Shown here in pieces: positions 11,554-23,330 of a stretch of DNA of 64,000 nt. The notes beneath the pieces are model-generated. The model did no database searches. It was not told the DNA's origin and worked only from the letters and a program-made list of their open reading frames with translations. This stretch comes from Panax quinquefolius (lineage: Eukaryota > Streptophyta > Magnoliopsida > Apiales > Araliaceae), in NCBI GenBank assembly GCA_020205615.1, contig CM035163.1:39194189-39258188 (forward strand). The letters run 5' to 3'. Both the position numbers and the translations under genes were made by a program. The stretch's first letter is position 1, and each line of letters begins with the position of its first letter.

Positions 11554-12141
11554 CCCATCAGCATCAAGTCACACGCCAATTAATCAAACATGAGCATGCT
11601 TATCTCCTTCCTTTTGTTATGAATGCTCCATCACCGCCTTCAGAAAGCGAAGCTATGGAGGATAAGGCTGCAAAGAGAGCAAATGCTAAAGCCCGTCAGG
11701 ATTTTGCCAATCAGAGGGAATTTACCTATCTGGGCCAATCTATGGAGGAGATATTGCAAATGCTGATCAATGAGGGAAGAATTACCTTCCTTCTACCTCC
11801 AATCAATCTCCGCTCAGGATGTTTCACTTCTGATGAAGTGAGTCAATATCATTCACATTCTTGCGGTCACAGCACAGAAGAATGTTGGGCACTCCGCCAT
11901 CTCATTCAGAATCTTATTGATAGCGGTGTCCTGCAGATAGCAGATGATTACACTATGCAAATCAAGGGCAGGAATGCATATCCTACCAAATGGAAGGGAT
12001 TAGTAGTAGTTATATCCGAGGTGGATGATGAGACTATCAAAGTATTTCCCATACAATCAATTTAACTCAAAGGAGCTGACAATCCTTTGAAAGTGGCTGC
12101 ACCAGAGCCAATTTCTTTACCTTTCGCACCACAAGATTCCG
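11554..12141 (+). pseudogene. Tat gag C-terminal segment with second knuckle-like module
   Basis: The frame open from 11550 to 12065 contains a second copy of the C/H module (C-G-H-S-T-E-E-C-W-A-L-R-H-L-I-Q) near 11860-11910. Its frame differs from the gag upstream and the protease downstream, so compensating indels flank it. The duplicated module is separated from the first by about 600 bp. Confidence 0.65.
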
Positions 12142-13637
12142 TTGTTGTCACCACACAAAGTTCCATGGAATTATGGAGAAGCTGAAGGATCCATGTCTCA
12201 TGCTACTGCTATAATGTCGAAGGAAAATCCACTGTATCTTCCTCAACGGGTTATGAAACCTACTTGCGAAGCAAAGCGGAAGTTTCCCATGGAGAAGATT
12301 GAAAAATTCCCCCGCACTATGGCCCACAATGAAGCCAAGGTGGTTTTAAGCTTACGAGAAGCTCCACACCAGATATCTATACTGGACTTGGTTTTCTCTT
12401 CCGAGGATCATCGGAAGATCTTACTGAAGGTTTTGGAAGAAGCCTATTTGCCAAAATTAGTGGATGTGGAAAAATTTCAACATCTAGTTGATCACATTTT
12501 TAACAACAATGTGATATCATTCACTGATGACGATATACCGCCCGAAGGGACCGGTCATTGCAAGCCATTCCATATTGCAGTTTTGTCTTCCGGGAACATG
12601 CTAGCTGGAGTTTTGATAGATGGAGGCTCATCTCTGAATATCTGCCCTTATGCCACCTTGGTGAAGATGAATGTTAATCTCAAGCGGATCCAAATCAGCC
12701 ATACGGTTATCAGAGCTTTGGATGCATCCCGACGAAATTTCATTGGAAAGATTAAGTTGCCAATTGAGATTGCTCCAAATACATTTAATGCATCTTTCCA
12801 CGTCCTCAAGATAGATTCAGGATACAACCTTCTATTGGGGAGACCATGGATACACATGGCTGGAGCCGTTCCCTCCATGCTCCATTAACAACTCAAATAC
12901 ATTATCAATAACAGTCTAGTCACTATCAATGCTGAGCCGGAATGTCCTGAACAAGGAACTCCTCTACCAATCATCAGCTTCAATTCAGAAGTTGAGCCGA
13001 CCAGTTTTCATGCTCTGGAAGTGAGTAACACGCAATACCATTCTATTGGAGCGCCACTTCCTGTACCCAAAATTTCTGTCGAGGTTATATCGGTCACTCA
13101 AGAAATGATGTCATTGGGTCATGAACCTAGACAAGGGCTTGGTAAAGATAAGCAGGGTATTAAGCACCCTATTCAAGTGTCCAGTCAAATTGGAATGGCT
13201 GGGCTAGGCTATTCTGCCAGTTCTAGTCACAGGAATCCTCATAAGCACAAGCAGGTTCCTCAAGCTTCCGTCGCACGACGATTTTCTATACCTTTACCTC
13301 ATGAGATGATACAATCTCTAGTAAAGGTGTCAACCCATGTTATGGCCATGCTATTTCCTAAACCAGTGCCAATCAAAACAAAAGAGGTGCTGATTCCTGA
13401 TCCTGGAGAGGAAGAACAGTAACGGAAACATAAGCAGGACATCGCCTTGATGATGTCAGGCATACGCGTCATTATTAATGATGAACATACAAACAGATAC
13501 ACCCCAGACGATGATTGTCCAGATGTCATGGTTATCATTTGGGAGAAGGAGGACAATGATGATCCTTCCATCATTACAGTCCATCAGGACTTTACCCTCG
13601 ATAATTGGAGCAGCACTCCATGCATTGGTCGACGAGG
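12142..13637 (+). pseudogene. Tat protease and downstream linker, exon 1 of pol
   Basis: The retropepsin motif V-L-I-D-G-G-S-S-L-N-I-C-P is at about 12612-12650, and the flap-side LLLGRPWIH motif is near 12835. The usual Asn after Asp is Gly here, so the active site may be altered. A linker with a G-H-E-P-R-Q-G-L-G segment, typical of Tat protease-RT spacers, follows to 13637. Stops occur at 12886 and 13420. The frame ends at a GG|GTAAAA donor inside a GGG codon, the same position and phase as in the Tat fragment at 56456. Confidence 0.75.
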
Positions 13638-13791
13638 GTAAAATGGGCAGAAAAACCCTCTGCCCTGTAGATAACTTTAATTTCTTGTTTTTCTTTACAG
13701 TACTAGCAGTTATTTTATCAAGTACATGCTAACACTTTTGTATGATTAAACAGTTGCATATATTAAGTGAAAGGATATTCTGTTTCAAGAG
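13638..13791 (+). other. Putative pol intron between protease and RT (Tat)
   Basis: The donor is GG|GTAAAATGG. Possible acceptors are a strong pyrimidine tract ending TTTACAG at 13700, TTAAACAG at 13753, or AAGAG at 13791. Only the last gives the phase that joins the upstream frame to the RT frame. The stretch is AT-rich and stop-rich. An intron at this place is established for Ogre elements. Confidence 0.5.
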
Positions 13792-14935
13792 TCTGAATTT
13801 AGATGTGCCTGTACTTACTGATGAGGTGCCTTCTCTCATCAAGGACTGTAACTTTGATGCAAAGTTGGACTCAGACTTGATGGACATACAAGAGGACATT
13901 GAGACACCTCAGGAGATTAAGGAATGGGTCATAGACAAACCCAAACCCAATCTTGATCAAACCACTTCTTTCAATCTTTTAACCTTAGACAACCCTAAGC
14001 TAATCCAAATTGGTTCAGACCTTACCACAAATCAGCGGAATAATATGGTTTCACTATTAACCCAATTCCAGGATGTGTTTGCATGGTCTCATAAAGACAT
14101 GGTGGGTTTGGCCACTAACATTGTTCTTCATCGCCTTCTCATTAAAGAAGAATTCAAGCCGGTTAGGCAAAAACTCAGGCGATTGAAACCTGAGTGGAGT
14201 TTGAAGGTTAAAGAAGAAATTTTGAAACAATTTTAAGCTGACATTATCATGGTGTCTACATATCTGGAGTGGATATCCAACATTGTTCCCATGCCTAAAC
14301 CAGGAGGAAAGGTGCAAGTCTGCATGGATTACTAGGATTTGAACAAAGCTTGCCTTAAAGATAGCTTTCTCGTGCCATTTATCCACATTCTTATTGACAA
14401 TACTTCTCAATACGACATGTACTCCTTTGCTGATTGCTTTGCGGGGTACCATCAAATTATGGTCGCCGAGGAAGATCGTGAGAAAATTCTTTCATCACGC
14501 CTTGGGGGACTTTTTGTTATAGACGGTTATCATTCGGCCTAATCAATGCCGGGGCAACCTATCAGCGAGCTATGATGGCTCTTTTCCAAAATTTAATGCA
14601 TAAGGAGATAGAAATCTACGTGGATGACATCATTGTCAAGTCCCCAAAGGAGGAAGACCACTTAGATCATCTCAGAAATCTTTTCAACAGGTTGCGTAAG
14701 TACAACTTGAAGTTGAATCCAGCTAAGTGCGCCTTTGGTGTTAAGTCGGGCAAGTTGCTAGGTTTCCTAGTCAGCCACAAAGGGATTGAACTGGATCCTA
14801 CCAAAATCCAGGCCATCAAGGAAATGCCAATTCCTCAGATAGAGAAAGAAATACGGGGATTTTTTGAAACAATCAACTTCATTAGCAGGTTCATTTCTCA
14901 ACTCACGGCAACCTGTGAGCCTATCTTCAAGCTGT
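13792..14935 (+). pseudogene. Tat reverse transcriptase, broken
   Basis: The N-terminal part (to 14236) includes an F-A-W-S-H-K-D-M segment. The fingers follow with a Q-V-C-M-D-Y motif interrupted by a stop at about 14332. The palm catalytic box Y-V-D-D is at 14617-14628. A frameshift lies near 14520-14550, where the G-L-I-N-A-G-A-T-Y motif moves to another frame. RT would copy element RNA to cDNA. The catalytic aspartates are retained, but the frame is broken in at least two places. Confidence 0.8.
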
Positions 14936-15495
14936 TAAGGAAGAACTCCTCCATGAAATGGAACGATGAGTGTCAGAAAGCCTTCCTTACCATTAAAGAG
15001 AAGCTGATTAATGCTCCTATTTTGGTACCTCCCAGGGTTGATGTTCCCCTGTTCCTGTACCTGTCCAATAATGACAATGCCTTGGGCTGTATGCTGGGGC
15101 AAAAAGACAATAGAGGCCAAGAACGAGCTATCTATTACCTCAGCAAAAGATTCAGCATCAGTGAACACAAGTACACTCTAATTGAGAAGACTTGTTGTTC
15201 TTTAGCATGGGCTTCTATGAGGTTACAACATTACCTCCATGGTCACACAACCTATCTCATATCCCGTGTGGATCCTCTTAAGTATATGTTCAGTAAGCCC
15301 ATACTGAATTGTCGACTGTCCAGATGGCAGTTGATCCTACAACAATTTGACATCGTCTGCGTGACTCAAAAGTCTGTCAAAGGTCAGGGAATTGAGGATC
15401 AACTGGACGCTGCACCTGCAGGGGACTACAAACCCTTGGAAACATACTTCCCCGATGAAGGAGTAATGAAAGTTCAGCAACAACATCAGTATGAT
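14936..15495 (+). pseudogene. Tat first RNase H domain (gypsy type)
   Basis: In the frame open from 14572 to 16296, the RT connection passes into a gypsy-type RNase H with an LYLSNNDNALG segment and YYLSKRF and Y-T-L-I-E-K-T motifs, ending near 15390. The usual catalytic Asp/Glu pattern is partly degraded, as is common in Tat elements that carry a second RNase H. A spacer follows to 15495. Confidence 0.7.
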
Positions 15496-15900
15496 ACATG
15501 TCGTACGTGGAAAATGTATTTTGATGGAGCTGTTAACGTAGAAGGTTCTGGAGCTGGAGAAGTTCTAGTATGCAGTACGGGGGAGCAGTATCCCATTGCC
15601 GTCAAATTGAAGTTTGTCAGCACTAACAACACGACTGAGTATGAAGGCTATATCATGGGGCTAAAACTTTCCCGTTCAATGGGCATCAGGTGGTTAACTG
15701 TCTTTGGGGATTCCGAATTGGTAATCAGACAATCCACAAGAATCTATCAAACCAAAGAATTACATTTACTGCCTTACCATCGGCAAGTTTTACAGATGGC
15801 TTTGGAGTTCGAAGAAATCTCTTTTCTACACATTCCTCGTAATAGGAATGATTTTGCAGATGCATTACCAACGTTGGCCTCCTTGGTTCATATACCTGAT
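15496..15900 (+). pseudogene. Tat second RNase H domain (archaeal-like, aRH)
   Basis: The same open frame shows a second RNase H fold with catalytic-type residues in order: Asp in Y-F-D-G-A (about 15520), Glu in T-T-E-Y-E-G-Y (about 15635), Asp in F-G-D-S-E-L-V (about 15707) and Asp in F-A-D-A-L (about 15855). A second, archaeal-like RNase H after the gypsy one is diagnostic for the Tat lineage. All four acidic positions are present and the domain has no internal stop, unlike its surroundings. Confidence 0.8.
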
Positions 15901-15989
15901 AAGGAAAACATGCCAAGCATTACATTTGCACTTCAAAAGGCCCCAGTCTATGGGAATTATGTTGGAGAAGTATCGGATGAACTACCTCC

Positions 15990-16518
15990 CATCCACAACC
16001 CTTGGTATCAACACATCAAGAAGTATCTGCGAGATAGATCTACACCCGCTGAGGCGAGCCTAACTGAGAAGAGGCGGATTCATCGACTTGCTATGAAATT
16101 CTACCTGAGCGGAGATGCACTCTATAAAAGAGATGCAGGACTAGGTCTCCTCAGATTTTTGGATAAAGACCAAGCTCAGAGACTCATGGATGAGATCCAT
16201 GGTGGAGTATGTGGCCCTCACATGAGTGGACCCTTACTTGTCAAGAAGATCCTAAGGGGCCAGGCATTATCGCTTTACACTCAAAGTCGATCGTGATGAT
16301 CACGTCAAGAGGTGCTATCAATGCCAGATTCATGGGAATGCTATCCACGCCCCTCCAAGGGAACTCCACAATAAGAGTTCGCCATGGCCCTTCTCAATGT
16401 GGGGAATGGACGTGATCGGGCCCATTGAGCCCAAAGCCAGTAATGGACATCGATTTATATTCACCATGATCGACAACTTCACCAAATGGGTAGAAGCATC
16501 ATCCTTCCCCAGGGTTAC
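15990..16518 (+). pseudogene. Tat integrase, part 1 (interrupted by Athila)
   Basis: The HHCC region starts with an I-H-x6-H pair near 16200. A frameshift at about 16255-16300 moves the R-C-Y-Q-C zinc pair into another frame. The first catalytic Asp lies in M-W-G-M-D-V-I-G-P-I (about 16401-16430). Sequence stops at the GTTAC target duplication at 16514-16518 and resumes on the far side of the Athila element at 28203. Confidence 0.8.
16514..16518. other. Target-site duplication of the Athila element, left copy
   Basis: GTTAC directly precedes the TG of the left LTR. The partner at 28203-28207 reads GTTAT, one mismatch. Confidence 0.85.
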
Positions 16519-17787
16519 TGTTGGTTGATTTCACAATCAAAGCAAACGTGCAAGTATACATGGTCAACAAGTAATAGAGTGATAAGATAGAGTGTCGATC
16601 CGACAGAGAATTCTAATTAATAAATTCCAACTACTAGCACTATATCAATTCAATTTTATTTAAACACCCAATAATTGTGATTTTTTAAATTAAGAAAATT
16701 CAATTAAGCAACTAAAAGAAATTAATCTAAAAGAAAGCAAGTATACCAAACTAAGATTTAATTGAATTCAGATAAATAAGGATTAACACTCCAATATCCC
16801 CAATTATGAACTATAAATCAATTATCCCAATATTTATGCCTACTGAATTATTAACGGGAATTCTCAAATGCCAAAAGCCCTTTTCCAAGTGATCAATTGC
16901 CTTCTATTTAATCCAGATTAATCTTGCTATATTCCTATGCAAAACAATTGAATTAAACTCGTTACAATCCCCAATTCCTTATATGTTACATGCGACAAAT
17001 AGTTATTTCCATTCTATTCACAAACCTAATTATTCACTGTGCAAATAACGAAGTCACATGTCACCATGCCCAGTTCTAACCCTAGAATTCCTCTTTCAAT
17101 TCCTTCTAGAGTAACAAGGTAATTATTAGCCAGATAATTAATCATTCAGCACAAAGCAAGATGAACAATTCACTTCAACATAAATAATTGGAATAAATCA
17201 AATAATTAATTCATAATCATAAAAGGTTCAATTGGAATCGTAATGAAAGAAATTAGTTCATAACGGAAAATAAAACCAACAATATTTGAAAAATCATCCT
17301 TAATAAATTACACAAATTAAAGAATGAAGAAGAAGAAGAGAAAAACTCCAAGTAAATTCTTCCAATTCTCCTCCCTTGCTCCTTGATCCGCCTTCAATTG
17401 TGTAGAATAGTCCCCTAATTCAATGCAAATAGTCAATTTATACTTCACTTGTCCAACCACAATCCAATTCCAACTCAATTTTGCTCACAAAACCACCTCT
17501 TTAATGATTTTAAAGCAAGTTAACGCCAGTCAAACACGCTTTTCTGGTCAACTGAGATTCCGACCCAGCGCCCCGGCCCTGGTATTAGTACGTGAGAGAG
17601 CGCCCCGGCGCTAGGGAGCAGAAAGTGACTCTTATGCCCTTTTTTAGCTCATTTGCTCCAAGTGTTCCAACAACTCACAATCCTGCAACAACACAACTAA
17701 ACACAGTAAAACGGATTTAAATGCTTTGAGAATACAATAAATTAAGCCCAAATATATCCAATTCATGGGTATATTACCTAATCATCA
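16519..17787 (-). repeat. Athila 3' LTR (left copy)
   Basis: It is 1269 bp, starting TGTTGG and ending ATCATCA. It matches 26926-28202 closely, with five substitutions in the first 130 or so aligned bases by eye. A TATAAATT box on the minus strand lies at 17442-17435. GC-rich AGCGCC-type motifs at about 17571-17612 stand out in otherwise AT-rich sequence. Small plus-strand ORFs here are not genes. Confidence 0.93.
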
Positions 17788-17790
17788 AAT

Positions 17791-17800
17791 ACCCCCAAAC
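17791..17800 (-). promoter_or_regulatory. Athila polypurine tract
   Basis: The minus strand reads GTTTGGGGGT, three bases from the inner edge of the 3' LTR, where plus-strand DNA priming occurs in Ty3/gypsy elements. Confidence 0.75.
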
Positions 17801-18935
17801 TTAAATCATTGATTGTCCTCGAGTAACACAACACAACACAACTAAACAACATACAAACTATCTAAATGATCTTAATTCCAGCAATCCAATAGTACAAATA
17901 TATTCATTAGGCCTCAGAAAAATCATAAAAACATGCTAATACATCATGTTACTGCAGTTCAATAATATCCCAACAATCAATGAATCTAAATCTGTTATTA
18001 CTGATATCGTGAGTATGTGTTCAACAACCATGTTAACCAATGAACAGCAAAATACGAAAGATAATAAATTTCTTAATAGGCATCATACAGTTTCAGCTCA
18101 AGAACTCATCAAATAAATTAGATTCAACTGAAATTAAACAACCACCAAAGTCCAAGGGTCAAAATGGAATACTTATGCTTGTTCTTGCTATACGAGGGCA
18201 TTTTGCACTTTTCCCGCTTTATTATTATTATTTTTTTTCTCATGACTATGCATTGTCTTATTCCCTTAGGCTTTTCAGTGCTACCTTAACCAGATTTCGA
18301 TCAACGACTCCCAAGCCATTAAGACCTTAGGGCGCTAGGTGTAAAGACAATCCCCTCGGGCTTACTTACTCAAGTAACAAAGGCCATAAAACTAGACAAG
18401 CATGCCACGGTGTTTATTTATTTTTTTCTTTCTTTTTTTTTCAAAGCTTATATACTCCAAATATTTTTTCCCCAAACTTGAGTTCATATCTAAATTCAGT
18501 CTTCACTAGCTATTTAAACTGTTCCTTCATTTCACTAGCATTCATCCTTTAGAACTCTATTATCCATCCATTTAAACTATCATAGCCAACACGGTCATTT
18601 TTCAAAACATGATATCCTTATAATATCAGTGTCAAGCAGATAAAGATTTAAATCATATCAAGAAAATCATATCACTAACTTAACAATCCTTACTAGACTA
18701 GTTCATGCAATTCTAATTTCATCATTGGCCCCAAATATACGTACTATCAAAGGCTGGAATTAACATGCAATCCTAAATGCAACATTAATAACAATAACAA
18801 TTCAAAGCATCCACAAACTATTAACAATAACAACCTACTAATGCAAATAAAAATAAACTACCCCCAAACTTATCTAGAGCAATGTCCTCATGCGAAAAAT
18901 AAAACAATATAAGACGGAGGACTTCCCTGACAAGC
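17801..18935 (-). other. Athila 3' untranslated region
   Basis: This is AT-rich, non-coding sequence between the env-like ORF and the PPT. It includes a T-rich run at 18228-18240 and another near 18420-18440. No gene is seen. Confidence 0.6.
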
Positions 18936-20120
18936 TTATTCCTCAGGTGGAGTATCCTCATCCTCGCTCATCTCTAGATCGAAAGGGGGAAACACTGGCA
19001 GAATTGGAGCAGTGGGGAACTGATTGAGATTAACACCCGAAAACAGCTGGGCGTTCATAGCATTTTGGGCTGCAAATTGGTCAACCAAGTACTTATAGAT
19101 CACATCTTGGTGTTCAGACAGGCGGACATTTTGGGCTTCGAGATTGTAGAACCATCAGTCTATCTCACGCGGAACCGCTTTCGGAACCACACCACGATGA
19201 GCTACTGACGAAGGACCATAAGTAGGTGGAGCCTGCGGTGGTTGAGCTTGAGAAGCTTCGACTTGGGGAATTATGAAACCCAATCCCCTAGGGTGATTTG
19301 CCCCACCTGTCCACACTTTATATCTGCTTATCAACTTGTGGTCCAAAACTGGCATGGGCGTTTGAATCATCTCATCGGATTTCCATTTTACCCCAAACTT
19401 AGCACATAATACGCAAATGAGGGACAGATGGGGTAAGCCTCCTATGGTCCCTCCTCGTGATGCTTAGAGAATGGACTGCTGAATAAGGTGGCCAACATCA
19501 ATCTTTAGGCCTTGTATAATTGAATATAGTACCACAGCCCTTTCTTTGGTGACGTGGCTAACATACGTGCACGGCATTAGTTTGGTACAAACAAAGGCGT
19601 ACCATGCCTTTCCATATAGACAAAGGTGAGACAGCGGAAAAGTCATGCTACCTCGCTCATGCACGGTCCATGTGGTGCCCGGTTGACATAGCTCACGAAT
19701 TATCTTTTCATAGTCCGGCCCATCACTCACGAGTCTAGCATACTCATCATTCAGGCCCTCTAATGGCAGTTGATAACACCCGTTTATGTCCTCCTCGCCA
19801 ATTTCAACTATTTTGCCCCTCACAAAAACCTCATAATGGTAGTGCTCGGGTATGTTGGCGTAGAACTCTTTTACAACTGCAATGACTGCTGGGTCTGGTT
19901 GTTCGGTGAGGGTGAACCAATTCTACTCAGCTATCATGACTGCTATGTCCCCATCTTTGGATTGATCGGGCCTTAAACCGCGTTCGGGGACCAACGAGCG
20001 AGTAGCCATACGGTTATAGCGCTCTTGAGCCGCGGCACTGACAAAACGTCGGCTGTCAAATTTTGGGGGTGGAGTCGAAGCGATCCCTGAACCTTCACCA
20101 CGTTGACGCTTGGAAGCCAT
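18936..20120 (-). pseudogene. Athila env-like third ORF (putative plant transposon protein family)
   Basis: A single minus-strand frame of 395 codons starts M-A-S-K-R-Q-R and ends at TAA 18938-18936. It is interrupted only by TAG at 19925-19923, TAA at 19466-19464 and TGA at 19157-19155. Conserved family segments are F-V-S-A-A-A-Q-E-R-Y, V-P-E-R-G, K-E-F-Y-A-N, V-R-G-K-I-V and I-D-V-G. A Pro/Gln-rich region and an acidic tail follow. The location between integrase and 3' LTR is that of the Athila env-like gene. I see no convincing signal peptide or transmembrane helix, so an envelope function is not supported. The basic N-terminus could be a nuclear signal. Confidence 0.75.
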
Positions 20121-21432
20121 GTATAGAATTCTGCAAGTAAAGACAGACACATGTATTAGCATTGGATAGAATTCTAATTTTGATAAACGTATCCATGACA
20201 CTACCCCCAAACTTCATAATATATGTGTACTTTGAGTGCATGGTTGGGGGTGTGGCATGACACATAATATCATGAAAATGCACAATTATACCAATTAGAC
20301 TCATGGATTATTCAACTTCTACAATTGGTAAGAGAAACACAAATTTGCCTAAAAGATGTGTCAGGTATGGCAATATAATCCCATGTATGCATCAATACGA
20401 TTTAGTACCCTCCCACAATAGTGATTAATATGTGTGTCAGTAGGCCTATACTATTGTGGGGGCCAGATGGCGAGTAAATGCAGCGTGTGGATATGGTGAT
20501 ATATGCATATTTAACCATTAGTATTGAGTCAGGCAATTTATCGAATACCTTTTGGGCAACTCCTATTTTACATGGGACACCCTTGATCTCCTAGTAATTT
20601 ATCCTCCAGCCATTAATCTTTACAATTTCCGGACATCCCAATCACAAAGTTTTTGCATACATGCTATGGAAGATATATAACATCAGAAGAAGAAAGTTTG
20701 TATAGTAGATGTATGATCATGTGACTCAAGATGCAAAGGGTCTTACCCTTTTCACACTTAAAACAATTGGATTCCACAACCAAGTTAATATAATGCATGA
20801 CATACCTTTGAATTAGAAATCGCAGATGAAAAGTAATTCGCAAAATGAAGAACCAACGTTAGATGTGGAAGTGTGTATTAAAGCAAGAAGTTATAGAGAC
20901 ATTCTTCAAAAACTGTGATCATGTAGGAGTGATAGTCGTGTGAGAGAATACGTGATGAATTCAAGGGGAAGAAGTTTAACCGTTCAGCAAGACTTGTTCG
21001 ATAGCGCCGGGGCGCTGGATAACAGGGGTTGGTACCGAGGGCTAGCGCCGGGGCACTGGAAAAGACTTGTTCGATAGCGTCGGGGCGCTGGGCAACAGGG
21101 TTGCAAGAAAAGCCTCAAAGACTGGGCGCCGAAGTTACATAGGGAATATAAGCGTGGGTGTCGTATGTCGTGGACCGAGGTCTTGGTCAAGCGGCAAGGC
21201 CGGGCTTGTGGGCAAATCATGTGCCGGGGCTCTAAGCAACATCCTTCTTCTCGTGTGGCCACTGCGTAGACAAGATACAGAGAGATTATTTTACAAGTAA
21301 TAAAACGAATGAAATAAAGTACACAACATATATATTAAGTAAAGAGAATTGAAACATATTAAACTAAAATTTATGGGGTTGCCTCCCTAAAGCGCTTGGT
21401 TTTAAGTCGTCAGCCCGACTTTGCTGTCATGC
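20121..21432 (-). other. Athila spacer between integrase and env-like ORF
   Basis: This region is non-coding on the minus strand. It contains a cluster of GC-rich near-palindromes (AGCGCCGGGGCGCT type) between about 20995 and 21135. Two of them are preceded by the same GACTTGTTCGATAGCG sequence (about 20991 and 21063), indicating a local duplication. Confidence 0.6.
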
Positions 21433-22600
21433 TCAATTGTTCACTGGTTCTGCGAGGTACATGGCCTTAGTTTTATGGTCAATAGGTCCACTCCAATAAT
21501 GTTTTAGACGTTGATCGTTAACCTTGAATGTACGCTTTGAATTCAGTTCCTCGACCTCAATGTTTCCGTGTGGTGCGACAGATACAACCAGGAAAGGTCC
21601 CGACCAACGAGATTTTAGTTTCCCAGGAAATAAACACAATCTTAAGTTGAAAAGCAAGACTTGTTGGCCCGACTCAAATGTCTGATCAAGAATTTTCTTA
21701 TCATGCCAAGCTTTGACTTTCTCCTTGTAGAGTTTTGAATTCTCATAAGCATTGAACCAGAATTCATCCATCTCATTCAATTGTAGTAATCTTTTCTCAC
21801 CCGCTGCTTGTAAATCAAAGTTAAGTTTACGAATGGCCCAATGTGCACTGTGTTCTAGCTCGACCAGGAGGTGACACGCCTTTCTGTAAACCATTCGATA
21901 AGGTGACATACCGATCGGATTCTTATATGTTGTTCGATATGCCCATAGAGCATCGTCAAGACGCAATGACCAATCTTTTCGGGACGGATTGACCACTTTT
22001 TCTAGAATTCGCTTGACCTCCCTAGTCGAGACCTCTGCTTGACCATTGGTTTAGGGATGATACGCGACTGCAATTTTATGACGAACCCCATATTTTGTGA
22101 GCAACTTTGTGAATTGTTTATTGCAGAAATGAGTTCCCTCATCACTTATTATTGCCCTCGGCGTCCCAAATCGGGTGAAGATGTTTTTCTTCAAAAATTA
22201 GAGGACAACGTTGGCATCATTGGTGGGTAAAGTTGCGGCTTCTACCCATTTAGAGACATAATCGACTGCCAATAGAATGTACTGATTATTGAATGAGGAT
22301 GGGAAAGGTCCCATAAAATCGATTCCCCATACGTCGAACAGTTCTACCTCCAAAATTGAGTTGAGTGGCATTTCATTGCGCTTGGAGATATTACCTATGC
22401 GTTGGCATCGATCACACTTCAGCACAAAGAGGTAAGAATCCTTAAATAAAGAAGGCCAAAAAAATCCCGATTGTAACACCTTGGCTGCTGTTCGATCACC
22501 TGAATAATGGCCTCCATAATCTGATGAGTTGCAATGACCCAAGATGTCATGTCCATCACTTCATGGCAGCACACAACGCCTAATCATTTGATGCGCAGCC
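21433..22600 (-). pseudogene. Athila integrase, broken
   Basis: One frame covers the HHCC zinc region (GGHYSG then C-D-R-C-Q-R, about 22510-22390) and the catalytic core. Core residues are Asp in W-G-I-D-F-M-G, Asp in I-I-S-D-E-G-T-H-F and Glu in G-Q-A-E-V-S. The C-terminal region follows, with G-P-F and an L-K-H-Y segment, ending at 21433. D, D and E are all retained. Stops occur near 22200 and 22045. Integrase inserts element cDNA into the genome. The frame differs from the upstream RT-RNase H frame, so an indel lies near 22600-22790. Confidence 0.82.
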
Positions 22601-22796
22601 TTGAAATGTAAAATGGTTCGTCCCAATAATATTGCTTCACGTCATAGAGGAACTTCTTACGTTGCTGTGAGTTCAAATCAGGTGGTAATACCTTAGCAAC
22701 CACGTAATTCACATAATCAGCATACCAAGGCAGTGTTGTGGTTACTCGGAGAAGCTGTTCATCCAGAAATTTCTCATTGATCGTAACGTTGTCTTT

Positions 22797-23330
22797 TTAC
22801 TGGACTTCTGCATTTTCCAACCGAGAAAGATGATCAGCCACTTGATTTTCTGTACCTTTTCTATCCCGAATCTCCAAGTCAAACTCTTGCAGCAGCAACA
22901 CCAACCGTATTAATCGCGGTTTAGTGTCCTTCTTCTCAATTAGATATTTGATGGTAGAATGATCCATGTAAACAATTACCTTGGTCCCAATGAGATATGC
23001 TCTGAATTTGTCGAAGGCAAACACAACTGCAAGTAATTCTTTTTCGGTGGTTATGTAGTTCAACTGACCATCTGTCAACGTCTTGTTGGAGTAGTAGATG
23101 GTGTGAAAAATCTTATCGTGACGTTGTCCCAACACTGCTCCAACAGCGTACTCGCTGGCGTTACACATCAATTCGAATGGCAAAGACCAATCGAGCGCCA
23201 CAATAATTGGAGCAGAGACCAACTTCTTCTTTAATACCTCAAATGCCTCGATACATAACTGATCCATCTTGAAAGGCACGTCTTTCTCCAACAGGGAACA
23301 TAAGGGTTTTGAAATCTTGGAAAAATCTTA
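22797..23330 (-). pseudogene. Athila RNase H, nearly open
   Basis: The domain is open from 23291 to 22797, with the usual order of conserved segments: [26 protein letters not shown] and V-A-D-H-L-S-R-L. The first Asp of the typical C-D-A-S motif is Asn here (M-C-N-A-S), so a catalytic residue may be lost. It is in frame with the RT across a stop at about 23328. Confidence 0.8.

Noticed and set aside
19770..21300. Plus-strand ORFs across the Athila env-like and spacer regions.
   Set aside because: They mirror the minus-strand env-like frame or the GC-rich repeats and have no independent support.
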